The notes: generated from the sequence alone by a model not told the origin. DNA of 64,000 nucleotides from Ruminococcus flavefaciens (GCF_900108555.1 NZ_FNWV01000003.1:248334-312333), one strand, 5' to 3'. Shown: positions 25,566 to 35,052, numbered from the stretch's first letter. Translations and numbers: made by a program.

Positions 25566-26822
25566 TTATTTCTTTGATCTGTTTTTTATGTTATTTGATG
25601 ATATTGCGGCAAATAATATTGCAAAAGAAAAAATTAAAGCTGCTGTTAATGAAGAAATGCTCAAAAGGCGAGATATGCCAAACATACCGTCCACGTCGAG
25701 ACTTGAAATCAGATATCTGCTTATCAGGAACATTATAGTCCCACTTATTATCAAAGTGATAATATATGACACCAATATACATAGAGCTATTTCAATAAGT
25801 ATAATAAGGAAAAGACTTTTCACCTTTAATCCCATAGCAAGAAGCATTTGACGGTAATCAAGCTGATTGCAGTGATAAAAATATAAAACCGTGATTATAC
25901 TTACAGCCATCGCTATCAGGAAAACTATCATTATCATAAAAACTACTCTTGATACTATAAGATTTTGCTTGTATATTTCGCAGAAATAATAAAGTTCAAG
26001 AGGAATGTAATGAGGAATATCATCAGCTGACAATTGGTTTGCCAGCTCATATGCCAAAATATAATTCTGGGCATAATTATAGTAAGTACGCTTTGAAGCT
26101 CCTTTTATTTCATGCTCGGACGAAATAATTATCTGCCCGAATTTTTTTACAGAGCTTATTCTGAATATATTGGAATCGAGTATACATGAAAGCTTCAAGC
26201 CGTTACAGTATACTTCACCTGTTTCTGAATCATACAAAGAGATTTTCGCGCCAATAAGTGAACTATCCGCAGACAGTCCAAATTTATCGAGCATATAATC
26301 GGTGAAAATTATGCTATCTGATGAAAGTTCGGCTTTGCCTGCTATTTCAAAGTTTTTATCACCGAATTTCTCTTTATATTCCTGTATATCATTTTTAGTA
26401 AATATCGTTTCTTGGTTATTATAAGCATCAATAATAAAAGGAACACTGTATACATACTGAGCTGTTCCGACTGAAAAAGGAGTAGAAAAGTCATAGCTGT
26501 AATCATTTATGCCTTTGTATTCCTTTCCGTTAACAGTTAACCTTATGTGTTTTAAAGGAGTATTTTCAGGTTCAAAGCGTTTTATTTCTTTAATTTCGCT
26601 AATAAGAGGATACTGTTGACTATTGATCATCGATTCGGTTTCCACGTATGATTTTGCTGCTGAACCATTGATTATCTGTTCAAGTCTGACATTGATCGCA
26701 TCAGTATAATTGAAAAAACATGAGACCGAACACATTATTACAAAAAAACATGATATCAGCTTTATCATAACCCTTTTTTTGCATCTGAAGTTCTTCCATG
26801 CTATAAATAATGCTTTTATCAT
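25566..26822 (-). CDS. FtsX/MacB-type ABC transporter permease (second of pair)
   Basis: 418 residues: a membrane helix at about 19-38, a large extracytoplasmic domain (about 40-275), then three helices (VVFMIMIVFLIAMAVSIITV; IILIEIALCILVSYIITLII; LTAALIFSFAILFAAISS), the FtsX/MacB arrangement. It follows the other permease by 12 bp. Together with the ATPase and lipoprotein it forms an envelope ABC system, possibly exporting a peptide or lipoprotein or working mechanically rather than as a channel. Confidence 0.85.
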   Translation of the reverse strand: MIKALFIAWKNFRCKKRVMIKLISCFFVIMCSVSCFFNYTDAINVRLEQIINGSAAKSYVETESMINSQQYPLISEIKEIKRFEPENTPLKHIRLTVNGKEYKGINDYSYDFSTPFSVGTAQYVYSVPFIIDAYNNQETIFTKNDIQEYKEKFGDKNFEIAGKAELSSDSIIFTDYMLDKFGLSADSSLIGAKISLYDSETGEVYCNGLKLSCILDSNIFRISSVKKFGQIIISSEHEIKGASKRTYYNYAQNYILAYELANQLSADDIPHYIPLELYYFCEIYKQNLIVSRVVFMIMIVFLIAMAVSIITVLYFYHCNQLDYRQMLLAMGLKVKSLFLIILIEIALCILVSYIITLIISGTIMFLISRYLISSLDVDGMFGISRLLSISSLTAALIFSFAILFAAISSNNIKNRSKK

Positions 26823-26834
26823 AAATATACTCCG

Positions 26835-27977
26835 TTATTGTACTTCGCTGAGTTGACTGATAAGTTCTGTACTGCGTATATTTTTGTATGAACGTACCAG
26901 AACAAGACATATTGTTATTAAGAAAACAACGATGCCTTTTACCAGTTGTGATGCAATATTGACTTCCATTTTTCCAAGTTCGGGATAGATCTTTTTAGCA
27001 AGATCAATTATGTATACTGAAAAAATATTTGAAAACAGTATTGCGAGCAAGAAAGCAAGCATAGATATAGCTATAATAATAAAACCATAGACAGATAATG
27101 CCTGTATCGGCTTCATTCCAAGTATCTGCAAATGTATGATGAAGCGTTTCCTGTTGTTCAGGATAATGCTGCAAAGATTTGAAAAAGTCCATATGCCTGC
27201 AATGACCACAACTACAAACAGTGCCTGCAAAAGCAGATCCATAAGAGTTATTGCCTTTATTTCCTCATCATAATTGCTTTCGGAATGAATACCTCTTTTT
27301 TTGAGTTCGGCTGACATCTTTTTATAATTTGCAACATCAGAGATAGTGCCCGTCATTGTTGTTCCTATGTAAAATCCTGCTTTTTCCATTGTTTTGTAAT
27401 AAGTACCAAACGGCAGAAAAGCATCTATATCATCGTCGCCCTCAAATATTCCTGCGACCTTATATTCGACTGTTAAGTTTGAAGATATATTATTGGCTAT
27501 TATGTCGCCTGTTTTACAGTTCGTTTTTTCGGAGAATTGTTCCGATATCCAGATAAGTTCGCTGTCGATGACTTCCTTTGTAAGATCGGTGCCGCTTATT
27601 ATTCTTATTTTTCCTTTCGGGTTAGGATAATGTGCCATTATATTGTGATCTCCAAGCTCGTTTCCGTTATAGTAAAAATCAGAACTTCTTACCATGATAT
27701 CATCAGGTATGACAGAAATAAACGGCAGATCTGATACTGTATCCAAAGCAGTATATTGTAATCCGTTAAGTGTGAATGAAAATCCCTTTTCTCCGCTTGT
27801 TTTATAACTGCTTGAAGAAATGTAGTCAAAAAACGATCCGATCAGATCTGATGAAGCGACAGAAACAAAAAAAGCCGCTGTCAGGATAGACGTTAAAAGC
27901 AGAAAGCTTATAAGCAGCATAACAAAATTATGCTTTAACTCTTTTAAACTAAACCATAGTATTGATATTTTTTTCAT
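26835..27977 (-). CDS. FtsX/MacB-type ABC transporter permease (first of pair)
   Basis: 380 residues with the same layout: helix at about 15-38, extracytoplasmic domain to about 250, then three helices near the C-terminal end (LFVVVVIAGIWTFSNLCSII; SVYGFIIIAISMLAFLLAIL; IVVFLITICLVLV). Its start overlaps the ATPase gene by 29 bp. It probably pairs with the following permease as a heterodimer. Confidence 0.85.
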   Translation of the reverse strand: MKKISILWFSLKELKHNFVMLLISFLLLTSILTAAFFVSVASSDLIGSFFDYISSSSYKTSGEKGFSFTLNGLQYTALDTVSDLPFISVIPDDIMVRSSDFYYNGNELGDHNIMAHYPNPKGKIRIISGTDLTKEVIDSELIWISEQFSEKTNCKTGDIIANNISSNLTVEYKVAGIFEGDDDIDAFLPFGTYYKTMEKAGFYIGTTMTGTISDVANYKKMSAELKKRGIHSESNYDEEIKAITLMDLLLQALFVVVVIAGIWTFSNLCSIILNNRKRFIIHLQILGMKPIQALSVYGFIIIAISMLAFLLAILFSNIFSVYIIDLAKKIYPELGKMEVNIASQLVKGIVVFLITICLVLVRSYKNIRSTELISQLSEVQ

Positions 27978-28646
27978 CTTTTACAATTACTCCGTCAGAT
28001 ATTTCGATCAAACGCTCAGCTCTTGACGCATCTATCATATCATGAGTTACAACGATAACAGTTTTTCCGCTTTTATTCATACAAGATAAAAGATCCATTA
28101 TCATTTTTGAGTTTTCGCTGTCGAGATTTCCGCAAGGCTCATCTGCTAATATCAGATCAGGTTCATTTATTATAGCTCTTGCGATCGCCACACGCTGCTG
28201 TTCACCGCCTGAGAGATTTGCTGCTTTTACATTTATTTTTTCTTCAAGACCAACTTGTTTTAAGGCATATTCTATTTTCTTCCTGTGTTCAGACCACGGA
28301 ACTCCTGCTATTACAAGAGCAATGCGAACATTATCGTAAACAGAATACTGATGCTCAAGGTTAAAAGCCTGAAAAACAAAGCCTGTCTCTTTCAGACGGT
28401 ACTCGGCAAGCCTGTTGGCATTCATTGTTGTTATATCATGGTTGTTTACAATAATCTTACCACTGTCACAAGGGAGAAGACCGCCGATAAGATGAAGAAA
28501 TGTTGATTTTCCGCTTCCCGAACGTCCTATTATGCTAACAAATTCACCCTTATTTATACAAAGACTGATATCATTTGCTGCTGTTATTGTTTTTCCTCCG
28601 GCTGAAAAACTTTTTTTATATGTGAAATTTCTATCACGATGATCAT
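27949..28646 (-). CDS. ABC transporter ATPase, apparently requiring a -1 frameshift
   Basis: The ATPase body has Walker [10 protein letters not shown], signature [14 protein letters not shown], Walker B LILADEP and the H-loop VVTHD, as in MacB/LolD-type enzymes. The expected N-terminal end ([10 protein letters not shown]) is encoded from ATG 28646, which overlaps the upstream stop as ATGA and follows AAAGGAT. That frame stops after about 20 codons, while the body is in the -1 frame. The switch falls at A-AAA-AAA (28617-28611), a canonical -1 slippery heptamer in the correct phase, right before a run of five T. A -1 shift would give a full-length enzyme of about 232 residues. Alternatives are a mutation or a sequencing error; an ATG at 28674 in the body frame has no ribosome site. 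Confidence 0.75.
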
Positions 28647-29110
28647 TTATCCTTTCTTTTAAAGATATGTTCATCGAAAACCAAGCTCTCGTTATTTGGA
28701 AAATACTGGACATAGAAGAAAAGTTCAGAATTATTTACAGGCACGTATATACCTATAACGCCGTCTTCGTCCTGTGTTTCGTAATCAACTGTTTTGTCAA
28801 GGAACTGTTTTGTAAGGTCAACACCGTCTCTTATTTGCTTGATCCTTTCATCGCTGATTTTTTCACCTTCAGGCATATTAGCCTGTTCCATACGTATCAT
28901 GAAATTCTCATATGCTTCTTCTTCAAGCTTTTTAAAGTCATATCCATGAACAGTGAGTGTATTATTATCTCCAAGAGTAATAGAAGTATCTGTATCTGCG
29001 AGCCAGTAAACGCCTTTTTTTATAGTGAGCGGCTTTTTTTCTCCGCATGAGCAGACTAAACCCGATACAGACAAGCCCAACAGAACGATTTGAATTATAT
29101 TTTTTCTCAT
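28643..29110 (-). CDS. Putative lipoprotein of the ABC operon
   Basis: 155 residues with a lipoprotein-type leader (IIQIVLLGLSVSGLVCSC, acylated Cys near 20-22). The mature part is short and acidic, with no domain I recognise (KKGVYWLADTDTSITLGDNN). Its stop overlaps the start of the ATPase gene (ATGA), so it is co-translated with the transporter and probably works with it at the membrane surface. Confidence 0.65.
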   Translation of the reverse strand: MRKNIIQIVLLGLSVSGLVCSCGEKKPLTIKKGVYWLADTDTSITLGDNNTLTVHGYDFKKLEEEAYENFMIRMEQANMPEGEKISDERIKQIRDGVDLTKQFLDKTVDYETQDEDGVIGIYVPVNNSELFFYVQYFPNNESLVFDEHIFKRKDK

Positions 29111-29134
29111 TTTGAATACCTCATTATCAAAATA

Positions 29135-29176
29135 AAGAGCGTATCACTATATAATTAAGAGATACGCTCTTATTTT
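29135..29176. terminator. Terminator between the two lipoprotein genes
   Basis: AAGAGCGTATC pairs with GATACGCTCTT; T-rich tracts follow in both directions. It ends the 29530 gene. Confidence 0.8.
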
Positions 29177-29191
29177 TAACCTGATTTAAAA

Positions 29192-29530
29192 TCAGGATTT
29201 ATATGTCTTGCCGCATATTTCAAGCTTTGAGCTTGATGCAGAATCAATAACGTCAGTGAAAGTCTGATTTCTGTATGTTCCTGTTGTGATTTTTACAGTA
29301 CCATTGTCGTATGTGAACTTACCGGAAATATCCCACCAGCCGGTACCGTCATAATAAACCTTATTTGCTGAACCGCTGCCCTTTGATGTAGTAGAATCGT
29401 TTTCTACTTTTATGTAGCTGTCAGTATGACCTGATTCTGTGCAAGTATATTTTGTTGTGCAGGAAACCATGCTTACTGTTGCGATTACAGCAAAACTGCT
29501 GATTGCAAATAATTTCTTCATTGAGATCAT
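29192..29530 (-). CDS. Small putative lipoprotein
   Basis: 112 residues starting 9 bases after AAGGAG. The leader MKKLFAISSFAVIATVSMVSC ends in a lipobox (SMVSC). The mature 90 residues are Ser/Thr/Gly-rich with two further Cys (YTC, EIC) and short beta-strand-like segments (KVYYDGTGWWDISGKFTY). I do not recognise the family. It is a single-gene unit with a palindromic operator. Confidence 0.65.
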   Translation of the reverse strand: MISMKKLFAISSFAVIATVSMVSCTTKYTCTESGHTDSYIKVENDSTTSKGSGSANKVYYDGTGWWDISGKFTYDNGTVKITTGTYRNQTFTDVIDSASSSKLEICGKTYKS

Positions 29531-29575
29531 GATTATTTACTCCTTTTTTAGATTTTTAGTAAAATGTAGTAGCGA

Positions 29576-29597
29576 ATTATATGTTTAAACGTTTAAA
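29576..29597 (-). promoter_or_regulatory. Promoter with perfect 14-bp palindrome
   Basis: On the minus strand a -10 TATAAT (29581-29576) lies just downstream of the perfect palindrome TTTAAACGTTTAAA (29584-29597). The centre AACGTT is the half-site type of LacI-family repressors. The -35 (GTTATT) is weak, so an activator is also possible. Confidence 0.45.
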
Positions 29598-29817
29598 AAA
29601 TAACCACTAATTTATTATATCATTTTATTTTTGCTTTGCCAATAAAACTACATGGCGAAAAATGCATATAGCAGGCGTTTAATGCAGTTTGAAGATCACA
29701 GCATATAATTGTATCAAATTTAATTATATCGTTAATACATCTGAAATCATCAACAAATATGCAGGCAGAAATATTAAAAATCAAGTAATCACAGGTATAT
29801 TTTAAATCCAGACCTTT

Positions 29818-31041
29818 TTATTCAAGAAAATCATCGACATAAAAAAAGCGATTTTTTTCGATCGGACCTAATTTTTTTCTTTTCCTTCGGAATACTATCT
29901 TACATATTATAGAAGAAACCGTTACATTAAACACCACAGGGATAAATATGCATAACAGTAACATCATTATGATTATCCCGATTACCTCAGCATCGAATCC
30001 TGCTTCGGAGATGAACCTTTTTATAAGCAGAAATCCCAGACCAAACTCTATCAGCTGAAGGATCAGATATATTATTTTAAACAAGCGATAATACAGCGGA
30101 TTTTCGGGAAGATCGTCAGTACACATCTCTCCTGTCTGACCATTCATTGCAATGGTATAATTTGCTTTATCATATGTTATATTCAGAAGCCATACAGGTA
30201 CAAGATAATATGTCAGCTCTCTGTTATGGATAGTCTTTTTGATATTAGCTGTCTGCGGATCAACAGTACCGTTATCAGATCTGATCTTTTTTACAGGGCA
30301 GGCTTCTTTTACTCTGTAATCTGCATCTCTCATTGCGTTTTCAGCACCGATAGTATATCTGCTTGCATAAAATCCCGTAAGATATGATTCATTGAAATCA
30401 TCTGCTTCATTGAAATTGAAAGGCCACATGGAATAAAAAACATTCCAGCCCATATTCTTATCATTTGCGAGTATCGGATAATCCTTTACAGTTATAGAGG
30501 AGCAGAATTCTGCATTAACAGCCGAGTCGCAGGTACAGCTGTAACCCCAGACAGGTATATAGCAGCCTGTTATTTTATCCAGTACAGCCTTATCCTTGAA
30601 TTCCTTGGGAACATTTTTTACACCCGAAATATATCCCATGTATTTTTCCGCGAATTCCTTTTTTGTTATTTTGAACGGAATGACTTTATCGGGACGTATA
30701 TCCCCCTTAAAATCGGAAGATATTATAACATCATGGCTGCAAAACGGACATTTTGCAGTTCCTGTTGAAGAAAGAGTTATGATCTGTCCACCGCATGACG
30801 GACAGTCGAATTCTTCGATCTTATCACTTACATATGGTTCCCATACAGCTTTTGATCTTTTTACCCAGTCAAAATCAGAGCCCTTTTCATCAGTTCCTTC
30901 TTTGAAGTGAGAGAGGATATACTCCTGATCGTAAGTATTCCTGCAAAATCTGCATGACAGTGTTTTGCATTTGATATCATAATACATTGGAGCACCGCAT
31001 GACGGGCATTTGTATTCTTTTACTTCTGACATATTATTCAC
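29818..31041 (-). CDS. Membrane protein with two zinc ribbons
   Basis: 407 residues. Two N-terminal zinc ribbons, CPSCGAPM...CRFC (about 12-35) and CPSCGGQI...CPFC (about 81-101), precede a beta-rich region (110-310) and two membrane helices (about 325-345 and 350-375). The overall plan resembles TFIIB-zinc-ribbon membrane proteins often met near DUF4178 or TerB-like stress genes. It probably senses or organises a process at the membrane; the function is unknown. Confidence 0.65.
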   Translation of the reverse strand: MNNMSEVKEYKCPSCGAPMYYDIKCKTLSCRFCRNTYDQEYILSHFKEGTDEKGSDFDWVKRSKAVWEPYVSDKIEEFDCPSCGGQIITLSSTGTAKCPFCSHDVIISSDFKGDIRPDKVIPFKITKKEFAEKYMGYISGVKNVPKEFKDKAVLDKITGCYIPVWGYSCTCDSAVNAEFCSSITVKDYPILANDKNMGWNVFYSMWPFNFNEADDFNESYLTGFYASRYTIGAENAMRDADYRVKEACPVKKIRSDNGTVDPQTANIKKTIHNRELTYYLVPVWLLNITYDKANYTIAMNGQTGEMCTDDLPENPLYYRLFKIIYLILQLIEFGLGFLLIKRFISEAGFDAEVIGIIIMMLLLCIFIPVVFNVTVSSIICKIVFRRKRKKLGPIEKNRFFYVDDFLE

Positions 31042-31118
31042 CTACATTACCGACCTGAAAATCAGCAGATCCTTATCTTCAGCTGCGGTTTACTTTCTCT
31101 GTTATATTACTCATCGTC

Positions 31119-31646
31119 TTACCATTCTTCAAGATATTTCTCTAATTCTTCGTCTTCGACTTCACCGTCTAAGAAATCTGCAATAGTACAGCCGAGCAGA
31201 GTTGTAATATCATCGTACTCGTCTTCATCGCCGTGATCGTTAGTTATTATTTTGTTAGTGTCAAGGTCAAGGAGAACGATTTCGCCGTCGCCGATCATAT
31301 CGCCGAGGTACAGATAATTCTTTGTGTCGCCCCACTCCCATTCGGTATCGAGCATTTTTTCGACCTGGTCAAGCGTGCTGATTTCAAGATTAGACGGATT
31401 AAGATAAAAACCGTTCGTGAACTTGTATAAGTCTCTTAATTCATCGGTAAGCTTTATATTTGTACGCTTTTCAAATTCGTCTATTTCCGCATCTGAAACA
31501 GGAGCGAACAGTCGGAGTTCAACATCGTCGGGATGATCCTTTGCCAGATGAACAAGAAGCTCCATTTCTTCATAAAACTCTGCATTTTCGGGAATTACCG
31601 CATTGTTTATATCCTGTCTTTCGGACGGAATGTAGTTTTCTGACAT
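31119..31646 (-). CDS. SMI1/KNR4 (SUKH) family protein
   Basis: 175 residues starting at ATG 31646 after GAGGTG. The core PVSDAEIDEFEKRTNIKLTD, then LRDLYKFTNGFYL, then YLGDMIGDGEIVLLDL is a SUKH domain. Such proteins are often immunity factors against contact-dependent or secreted toxins. No toxin gene is next to it, so it may be an orphan. The protein is very acidic at its C-terminal end. It has its own consensus promoter. Confidence 0.8.
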   Translation of the reverse strand: MSENYIPSERQDINNAVIPENAEFYEEMELLVHLAKDHPDDVELRLFAPVSDAEIDEFEKRTNIKLTDELRDLYKFTNGFYLNPSNLEISTLDQVEKMLDTEWEWGDTKNYLYLGDMIGDGEIVLLDLDTNKIITNDHGDEDEYDDITTLLGCTIADFLDGEVEDEELEKYLEEW

Positions 31647-31703
31647 AATAAGCACCTCTGATATTTATAATTATAGTGTTTTTAATTCCGTATGTTTTTT
31701 CTA

Positions 31704-31732
31704 ATTATATATCATGGCAGATAAATTGTCAA
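31704..31732 (-). promoter_or_regulatory. Promoter of the SUKH gene
   Basis: On the minus strand TTGACA (31732-31727), 17-bp spacer, TATAAT (31709-31704). Confidence 0.85.
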
Positions 31733-31766
31733 TTAATAAAATATCAACGAGCTTGTCCTCGGTATA

Positions 31767-31795
31767 TTGACATACTGCGGCTTTAAATATATAAT
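31767..31795 (+). promoter_or_regulatory. Promoter of the sortase gene at 31820
   Basis: TTGACA 31767-31772, 17-bp spacer, TATAAT 31790-31795, perfect consensus. It is divergent from the SUKH promoter, 35 bp away. Confidence 0.85.
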
Positions 31796-31819
31796 AATGA
31801 TATATTATTATTAAGAGAG

Positions 31820-32530
31820 ATGAAATTAAAAAGAGCCGTTGATCGTGCTCCTTACGTTAGATCATTAAATATCAGATTGGATACTAAAATGAGAAAAAAA
31901 ATAAAAACAGCACTTATATTCACAGGTATACTTATGCTCATAGCAGCGGCTGCCCTGTGCGTTTTCAATATTATACAGGATAGACGGGCATATGAAAAGT
32001 CACAGAGTGTTCTGACAGAATTGAAGCGGTATATCCCTGAGCCGACTGAGGAAATCCCCACAGAAACTGCCGAAAATCCTGCCGATGACCTGTTTTTGCA
32101 ATACGAACAGGTCAAAGAAGAGGAAGCTGTCGCCATAAATGTTGACGGTATAGACTACATCGGCTATATATCGCTCCCCTCACTGGGACTTGAACTGCCT
32201 GTTATCAACGATTGGAGCTATGATGCTCTGGAATTATCACCATGCAGGTTTAGTGGTAATGCTGCGAAAAACGATTTAATTATCGCCGCACATAACTACA
32301 ATAGTCACTTCGGACGAATTGCCGATCTTGGAAGCGGAGATGATATCCTCTTTACCGATACAAACGGAAATATCTACAGATATAAGGTGGAGGATATAAA
32401 AGTCCTCGACGGAAGTGATTCGGAGGGAATGTTCAGCGGAGAGGCTAAAGAATGGGATATAACCCTTTTCACCTGTACCCTCAGCGGACGCAGCAGAGTT
32501 GCCGTAAGAGGCAGCAGATACGATAAATAA
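31820..32530 (+). CDS. Sortase, probably class B/D-like
   Basis: 236 residues if started at ATG 31820, where AAGAGAG is very close to the start; ATG 31889 (MRKKIK, just before the membrane helix) is the alternative. One helix (TALIFTGILMLIAAAALCVF) anchors it. The sortase barrel has the catalytic His in LIIAAHNYNSHFG, the Cys in TLFTCTLSG and the Arg in SRVAVRG. It is distinct from the two class C sortases nearby (no C-terminal membrane segment, shorter) and may attach finished pili or other LPXTG proteins to the wall. It is convergent with the minor pilin gene. Confidence 0.8.
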   Translation: MKLKRAVDRAPYVRSLNIRLDTKMRKKIKTALIFTGILMLIAAAALCVFNIIQDRRAYEKSQSVLTELKRYIPEPTEEIPTETAENPADDLFLQYEQVKEEEAVAINVDGIDYIGYISLPSLGLELPVINDWSYDALELSPCRFSGNAAKNDLIIAAHNYNSHFGRIADLGSGDDILFTDTNGNIYRYKVEDIKVLDGSDSEGMFSGEAKEWDITLFTCTLSGRSRVAVRGSRYDK

Positions 32531-32538
32531 AAGTAATA

Positions 32539-32580
32539 AGCCCCGAAGCAGTTTGAAATTGCTTCGGGGCTCGTTTTATT
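32539..32580. terminator. Terminator between sortase and pilin genes
   Basis: AGCCCCGAAGCA pairs with TGCTTCGGGGCT around a 9-base loop, followed by CGTTTTATTT. It serves the convergent genes on either side. Confidence 0.9.
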
Positions 32581-32585
32581 TAAGA

Positions 32586-33647
32586 TTAATCCTTGTCGTT
32601 CTTTTTCCCTTTTATAAGTACGCCTAATGTTATAAGTAACAGTCCGCCTGCAACCAATGGTATTACAGGCCACCACAGCTGTCCTGTCTGTGCAAGAGGG
32701 GGCAATATCTTTGTGGTAGTCTGCTGTATTTTCGTTGTGGTATTGGTCTTGGAAGTTGCGGTGTCTGTAAGCGTTGTGAGCTTTGTTTCCGATGATGAAA
32801 TAGTTGTAGTCGTATCTGTTATGGCTGTAGTTGAAGTGCCTGTTGTGACAGGCGGCTTGTAGCTGTTTTTTATCAGGTACTGGCTGCTGTTATAGTCGAT
32901 TATTACAGTGTAGTTCGTGGGGATAATGCGCTCGACTACGTACCAGTCGTTAACGGGTTCAAGGTCATTCCAGCGGTATTCCCAGTTGTTTTCTTCACTA
33001 AGTGTAACTGTATCAAATATCTTGTCATTGCGGAAAAGGTCAACGGTGATATACGTTGGACGAGCTATGCTGTCGTCAGTATCGTTTACCCAGACTTTTT
33101 TCACGGTGTATGAGTCAACGGTGTTGCCGAGAGTAATGTATGAGAATTTAGGATAAGCGTCATAGCTGAAAGTTACGTCGCTGTCGTTAGCTTCAAGGAG
33201 AAGAGTTGACGGCACATAGAATGTATTCTCAACTTGCAGAGTCTTTCCCACAGCAAGATATACGCCCTTGCTCAGACCGCTGAATGTGAGCTCACCGTTT
33301 TTGTCCGTCTCACCTGTACTGAGAGGAGCGATACCGTCTACGACTGCATAGCTTGCAATAGTTTTGGCGATCTGTTCAACATTTTCCTCGGTTATACTGC
33401 TTGTCTCTATGGGGTAATCAGCAAAATCGCCTGTAAGTACAATACCGCTGCCCGAGCGTTCGCCTACTCTGTATATACGCCATTTCATGCCTACGAGAGT
33501 AGTGTCGTCCTTTCGGCAGATGAGCTTTATTGAACGAGCTGTTCCGTCATCACAGCTGACTGCGAACGGTATACAGAACGTAAGGCATAGCATTATTGAA
33601 AACACTATGGCTATGAGACGTGAAGTTCTTTTTAGTGAAAATGGCAT
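32586..33647 (-). CDS. Cell-wall-anchored pilin-like protein with Cna-B domain
   Basis: 353 residues: signal peptide (to about residue 30), an N-terminal pilin domain, a Cna-B domain (about 180-265, SYTVKKVWVNDTD to WYVVERIIPTNY), a Thr-rich stalk of about 50 residues, and a sorting signal LAQTG followed by a helix and KGKKN. The sorting motif departs from LPXTG at position 2 (LAQTG, though LPP lies just before). It is the third gene of the signal peptidase-sortase-pilin unit and probably that sortase's substrate. Confidence 0.85.
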   Translation of the reverse strand: MPFSLKRTSRLIAIVFSIMLCLTFCIPFAVSCDDGTARSIKLICRKDDTTLVGMKWRIYRVGERSGSGIVLTGDFADYPIETSSITEENVEQIAKTIASYAVVDGIAPLSTGETDKNGELTFSGLSKGVYLAVGKTLQVENTFYVPSTLLLEANDSDVTFSYDAYPKFSYITLGNTVDSYTVKKVWVNDTDDSIARPTYITVDLFRNDKIFDTVTLSEENNWEYRWNDLEPVNDWYVVERIIPTNYTVIIDYNSSQYLIKNSYKPPVTTGTSTTAITDTTTTISSSETKLTTLTDTATSKTNTTTKIQQTTTKILPPLAQTGQLWWPVIPLVAGGLLLITLGVLIKGKKNDKD

Positions 33648-33667
33648 GAGATCACCTCTTTATCCTA

Positions 33668-34495
33668 TTATTTCTTTTTTTTCCGTCTGCCTGTGAATAC
33701 CCAGAACAGTATCAGGCATATGAGAACGGGAGTAACAATGAAGGGGAGCACCTTTATCTCATCAACTGGGATAGCGTCTGCAAGTACCTTTACAGTGTGC
33801 GGCTGCTCTGTATCTATCCTGTGAGCCCGCACCAGCAGACGATGTGTATTTATGCCGTAGGGGGTGCAGGTCATAAGCGTAACGAGATCCTTATCGGGTA
33901 CAGCTGCAAGCCTGTCCATTTCGTATGGAAGCACTGTGGCTATTTCGTCCACTTCATAATCAAGCACTTCGTCAAGGACAGTTATGCGGAATGTATCGTT
34001 TTCGGTAAGCTGGTCTATGTCGGTAAAAAGCTTTGCCGACGGTAGTCCGCGGTGAGCAGATATTACCGAGTGACAGCCCTTGCCGCCTATGGGGAGAGAT
34101 GTTCCCTCAAGATGTCCTACAGCTACGTTGAGCACCTCGGGACTTGTACCGTGATATATGGGAAGATAGGTATTTATCTTCGGTATCTCTATATATCCTA
34201 TGATACCCGTACCTGTAATGTCAAGGATATCATCGTAGCCGCTTATGCTTTCATATTCGCTGAGAGGTGCGCTCAGTTTTGCAAGCTCGCTGTTGTATTT
34301 CCTTGCTCTTTCAAGCTGTTTTTCCTTGTCGGCTCTGTCCATACTGCTTACTGCCTGATCGTATATGGCGATAGCACGGGACTGCTTGTTTGAATTCCAC
34401 CAGTTGCTGAACGACGGATATATCATTATGCCAAGTCCTGCCACAAGAGCGGTCACAAGGAGGATATTTACGATAAGACTGCGCTTGTTCTTCAT
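33668..34495 (-). CDS. Class C (pilin-polymerising) sortase
   Basis: 275 residues with an N-terminal helix, the sortase C core and a C-terminal helix plus basic tail (GRRKKKK), the usual class C layout. Catalytic residues lie in VISAHRGLPS (His), TLMTCTPYGINTHRLLVRA (Cys and Arg). The lid region before the barrel is helical (QLERARKYNSELAKL). It overlaps the signal peptidase gene by 4 bp. Confidence 0.93.
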   Translation of the reverse strand: MKNKRSLIVNILLVTALVAGLGIMIYPSFSNWWNSNKQSRAIAIYDQAVSSMDRADKEKQLERARKYNSELAKLSAPLSEYESISGYDDILDITGTGIIGYIEIPKINTYLPIYHGTSPEVLNVAVGHLEGTSLPIGGKGCHSVISAHRGLPSAKLFTDIDQLTENDTFRITVLDEVLDYEVDEIATVLPYEMDRLAAVPDKDLVTLMTCTPYGINTHRLLVRAHRIDTEQPHTVKVLADAIPVDEIKVLPFIVTPVLICLILFWVFTGRRKKKK

Positions 34496-35052
34496 TTTAT
34501 CCTGCCGAAAGAGCCTATCGGAGCGACTCTTAAATAGACTTTTCCGATGATGTTTTCCTCTGCTATGCAGCCTACGGCAGTTGAACGGCTGTCAACGGAA
34601 GTGCTCCTTTCGTCACCCATTACAAAATAACGTGACTCGGGAACTGTAAACGGAAATGATATATCACATTCGCCTAAGGAAAGTCCGCTTACATAGGGCT
34701 CGTCCGGTTTTGTGCCGTTCAGCTCAACAGTTCCGTCATCAAGTATGTTGATAACGTCCCCCGAAGTTCCGATGACACGTTTTATAAGCACCTTTTTGTT
34801 ATGGTAGAAAGCGATTATATCGCCTTTTTTTATGTCCGAGGATTTATTGCAGAGCACTGTCTGCCCCTTGGACAATGTAGGCTCCATGCTGCTGCCAGTG
34901 ACCCTGAATACAGGGAAAACAAAATTGCATATCAGAACGATGACGGCTGCGGCGGTTATCAGAGAGAAAAGAGTACTGAGCAGTGCTTTGGCAAATGCTT
35001 TTTTAGTATTTTTTGTCTTTTTAGCCTGTTCATTGTTCTTTATCTCGTCCAT
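34492..35052 (-). CDS. Type I signal peptidase of the left pilus locus
   Basis: 186 residues, one N-terminal membrane helix. The Ser nucleophile is in TGSSMEPTLSKG, the Lys base in KVLIKRVIG, and box E is GDERSTSVDSRS. Pilus-dedicated signal peptidases commonly head such loci and process or help fold the pilins. It is the first gene of the leftward unit, coupled to the sortase by an ATGA overlap. Confidence 0.92.
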   Translation of the reverse strand: MDEIKNNEQAKKTKNTKKAFAKALLSTLFSLITAAAVIVLICNFVFPVFRVTGSSMEPTLSKGQTVLCNKSSDIKKGDIIAFYHNKKVLIKRVIGTSGDVINILDDGTVELNGTKPDEPYVSGLSLGECDISFPFTVPESRYFVMGDERSTSVDSRSTAVGCIAEENIIGKVYLRVAPIGSFGRIK

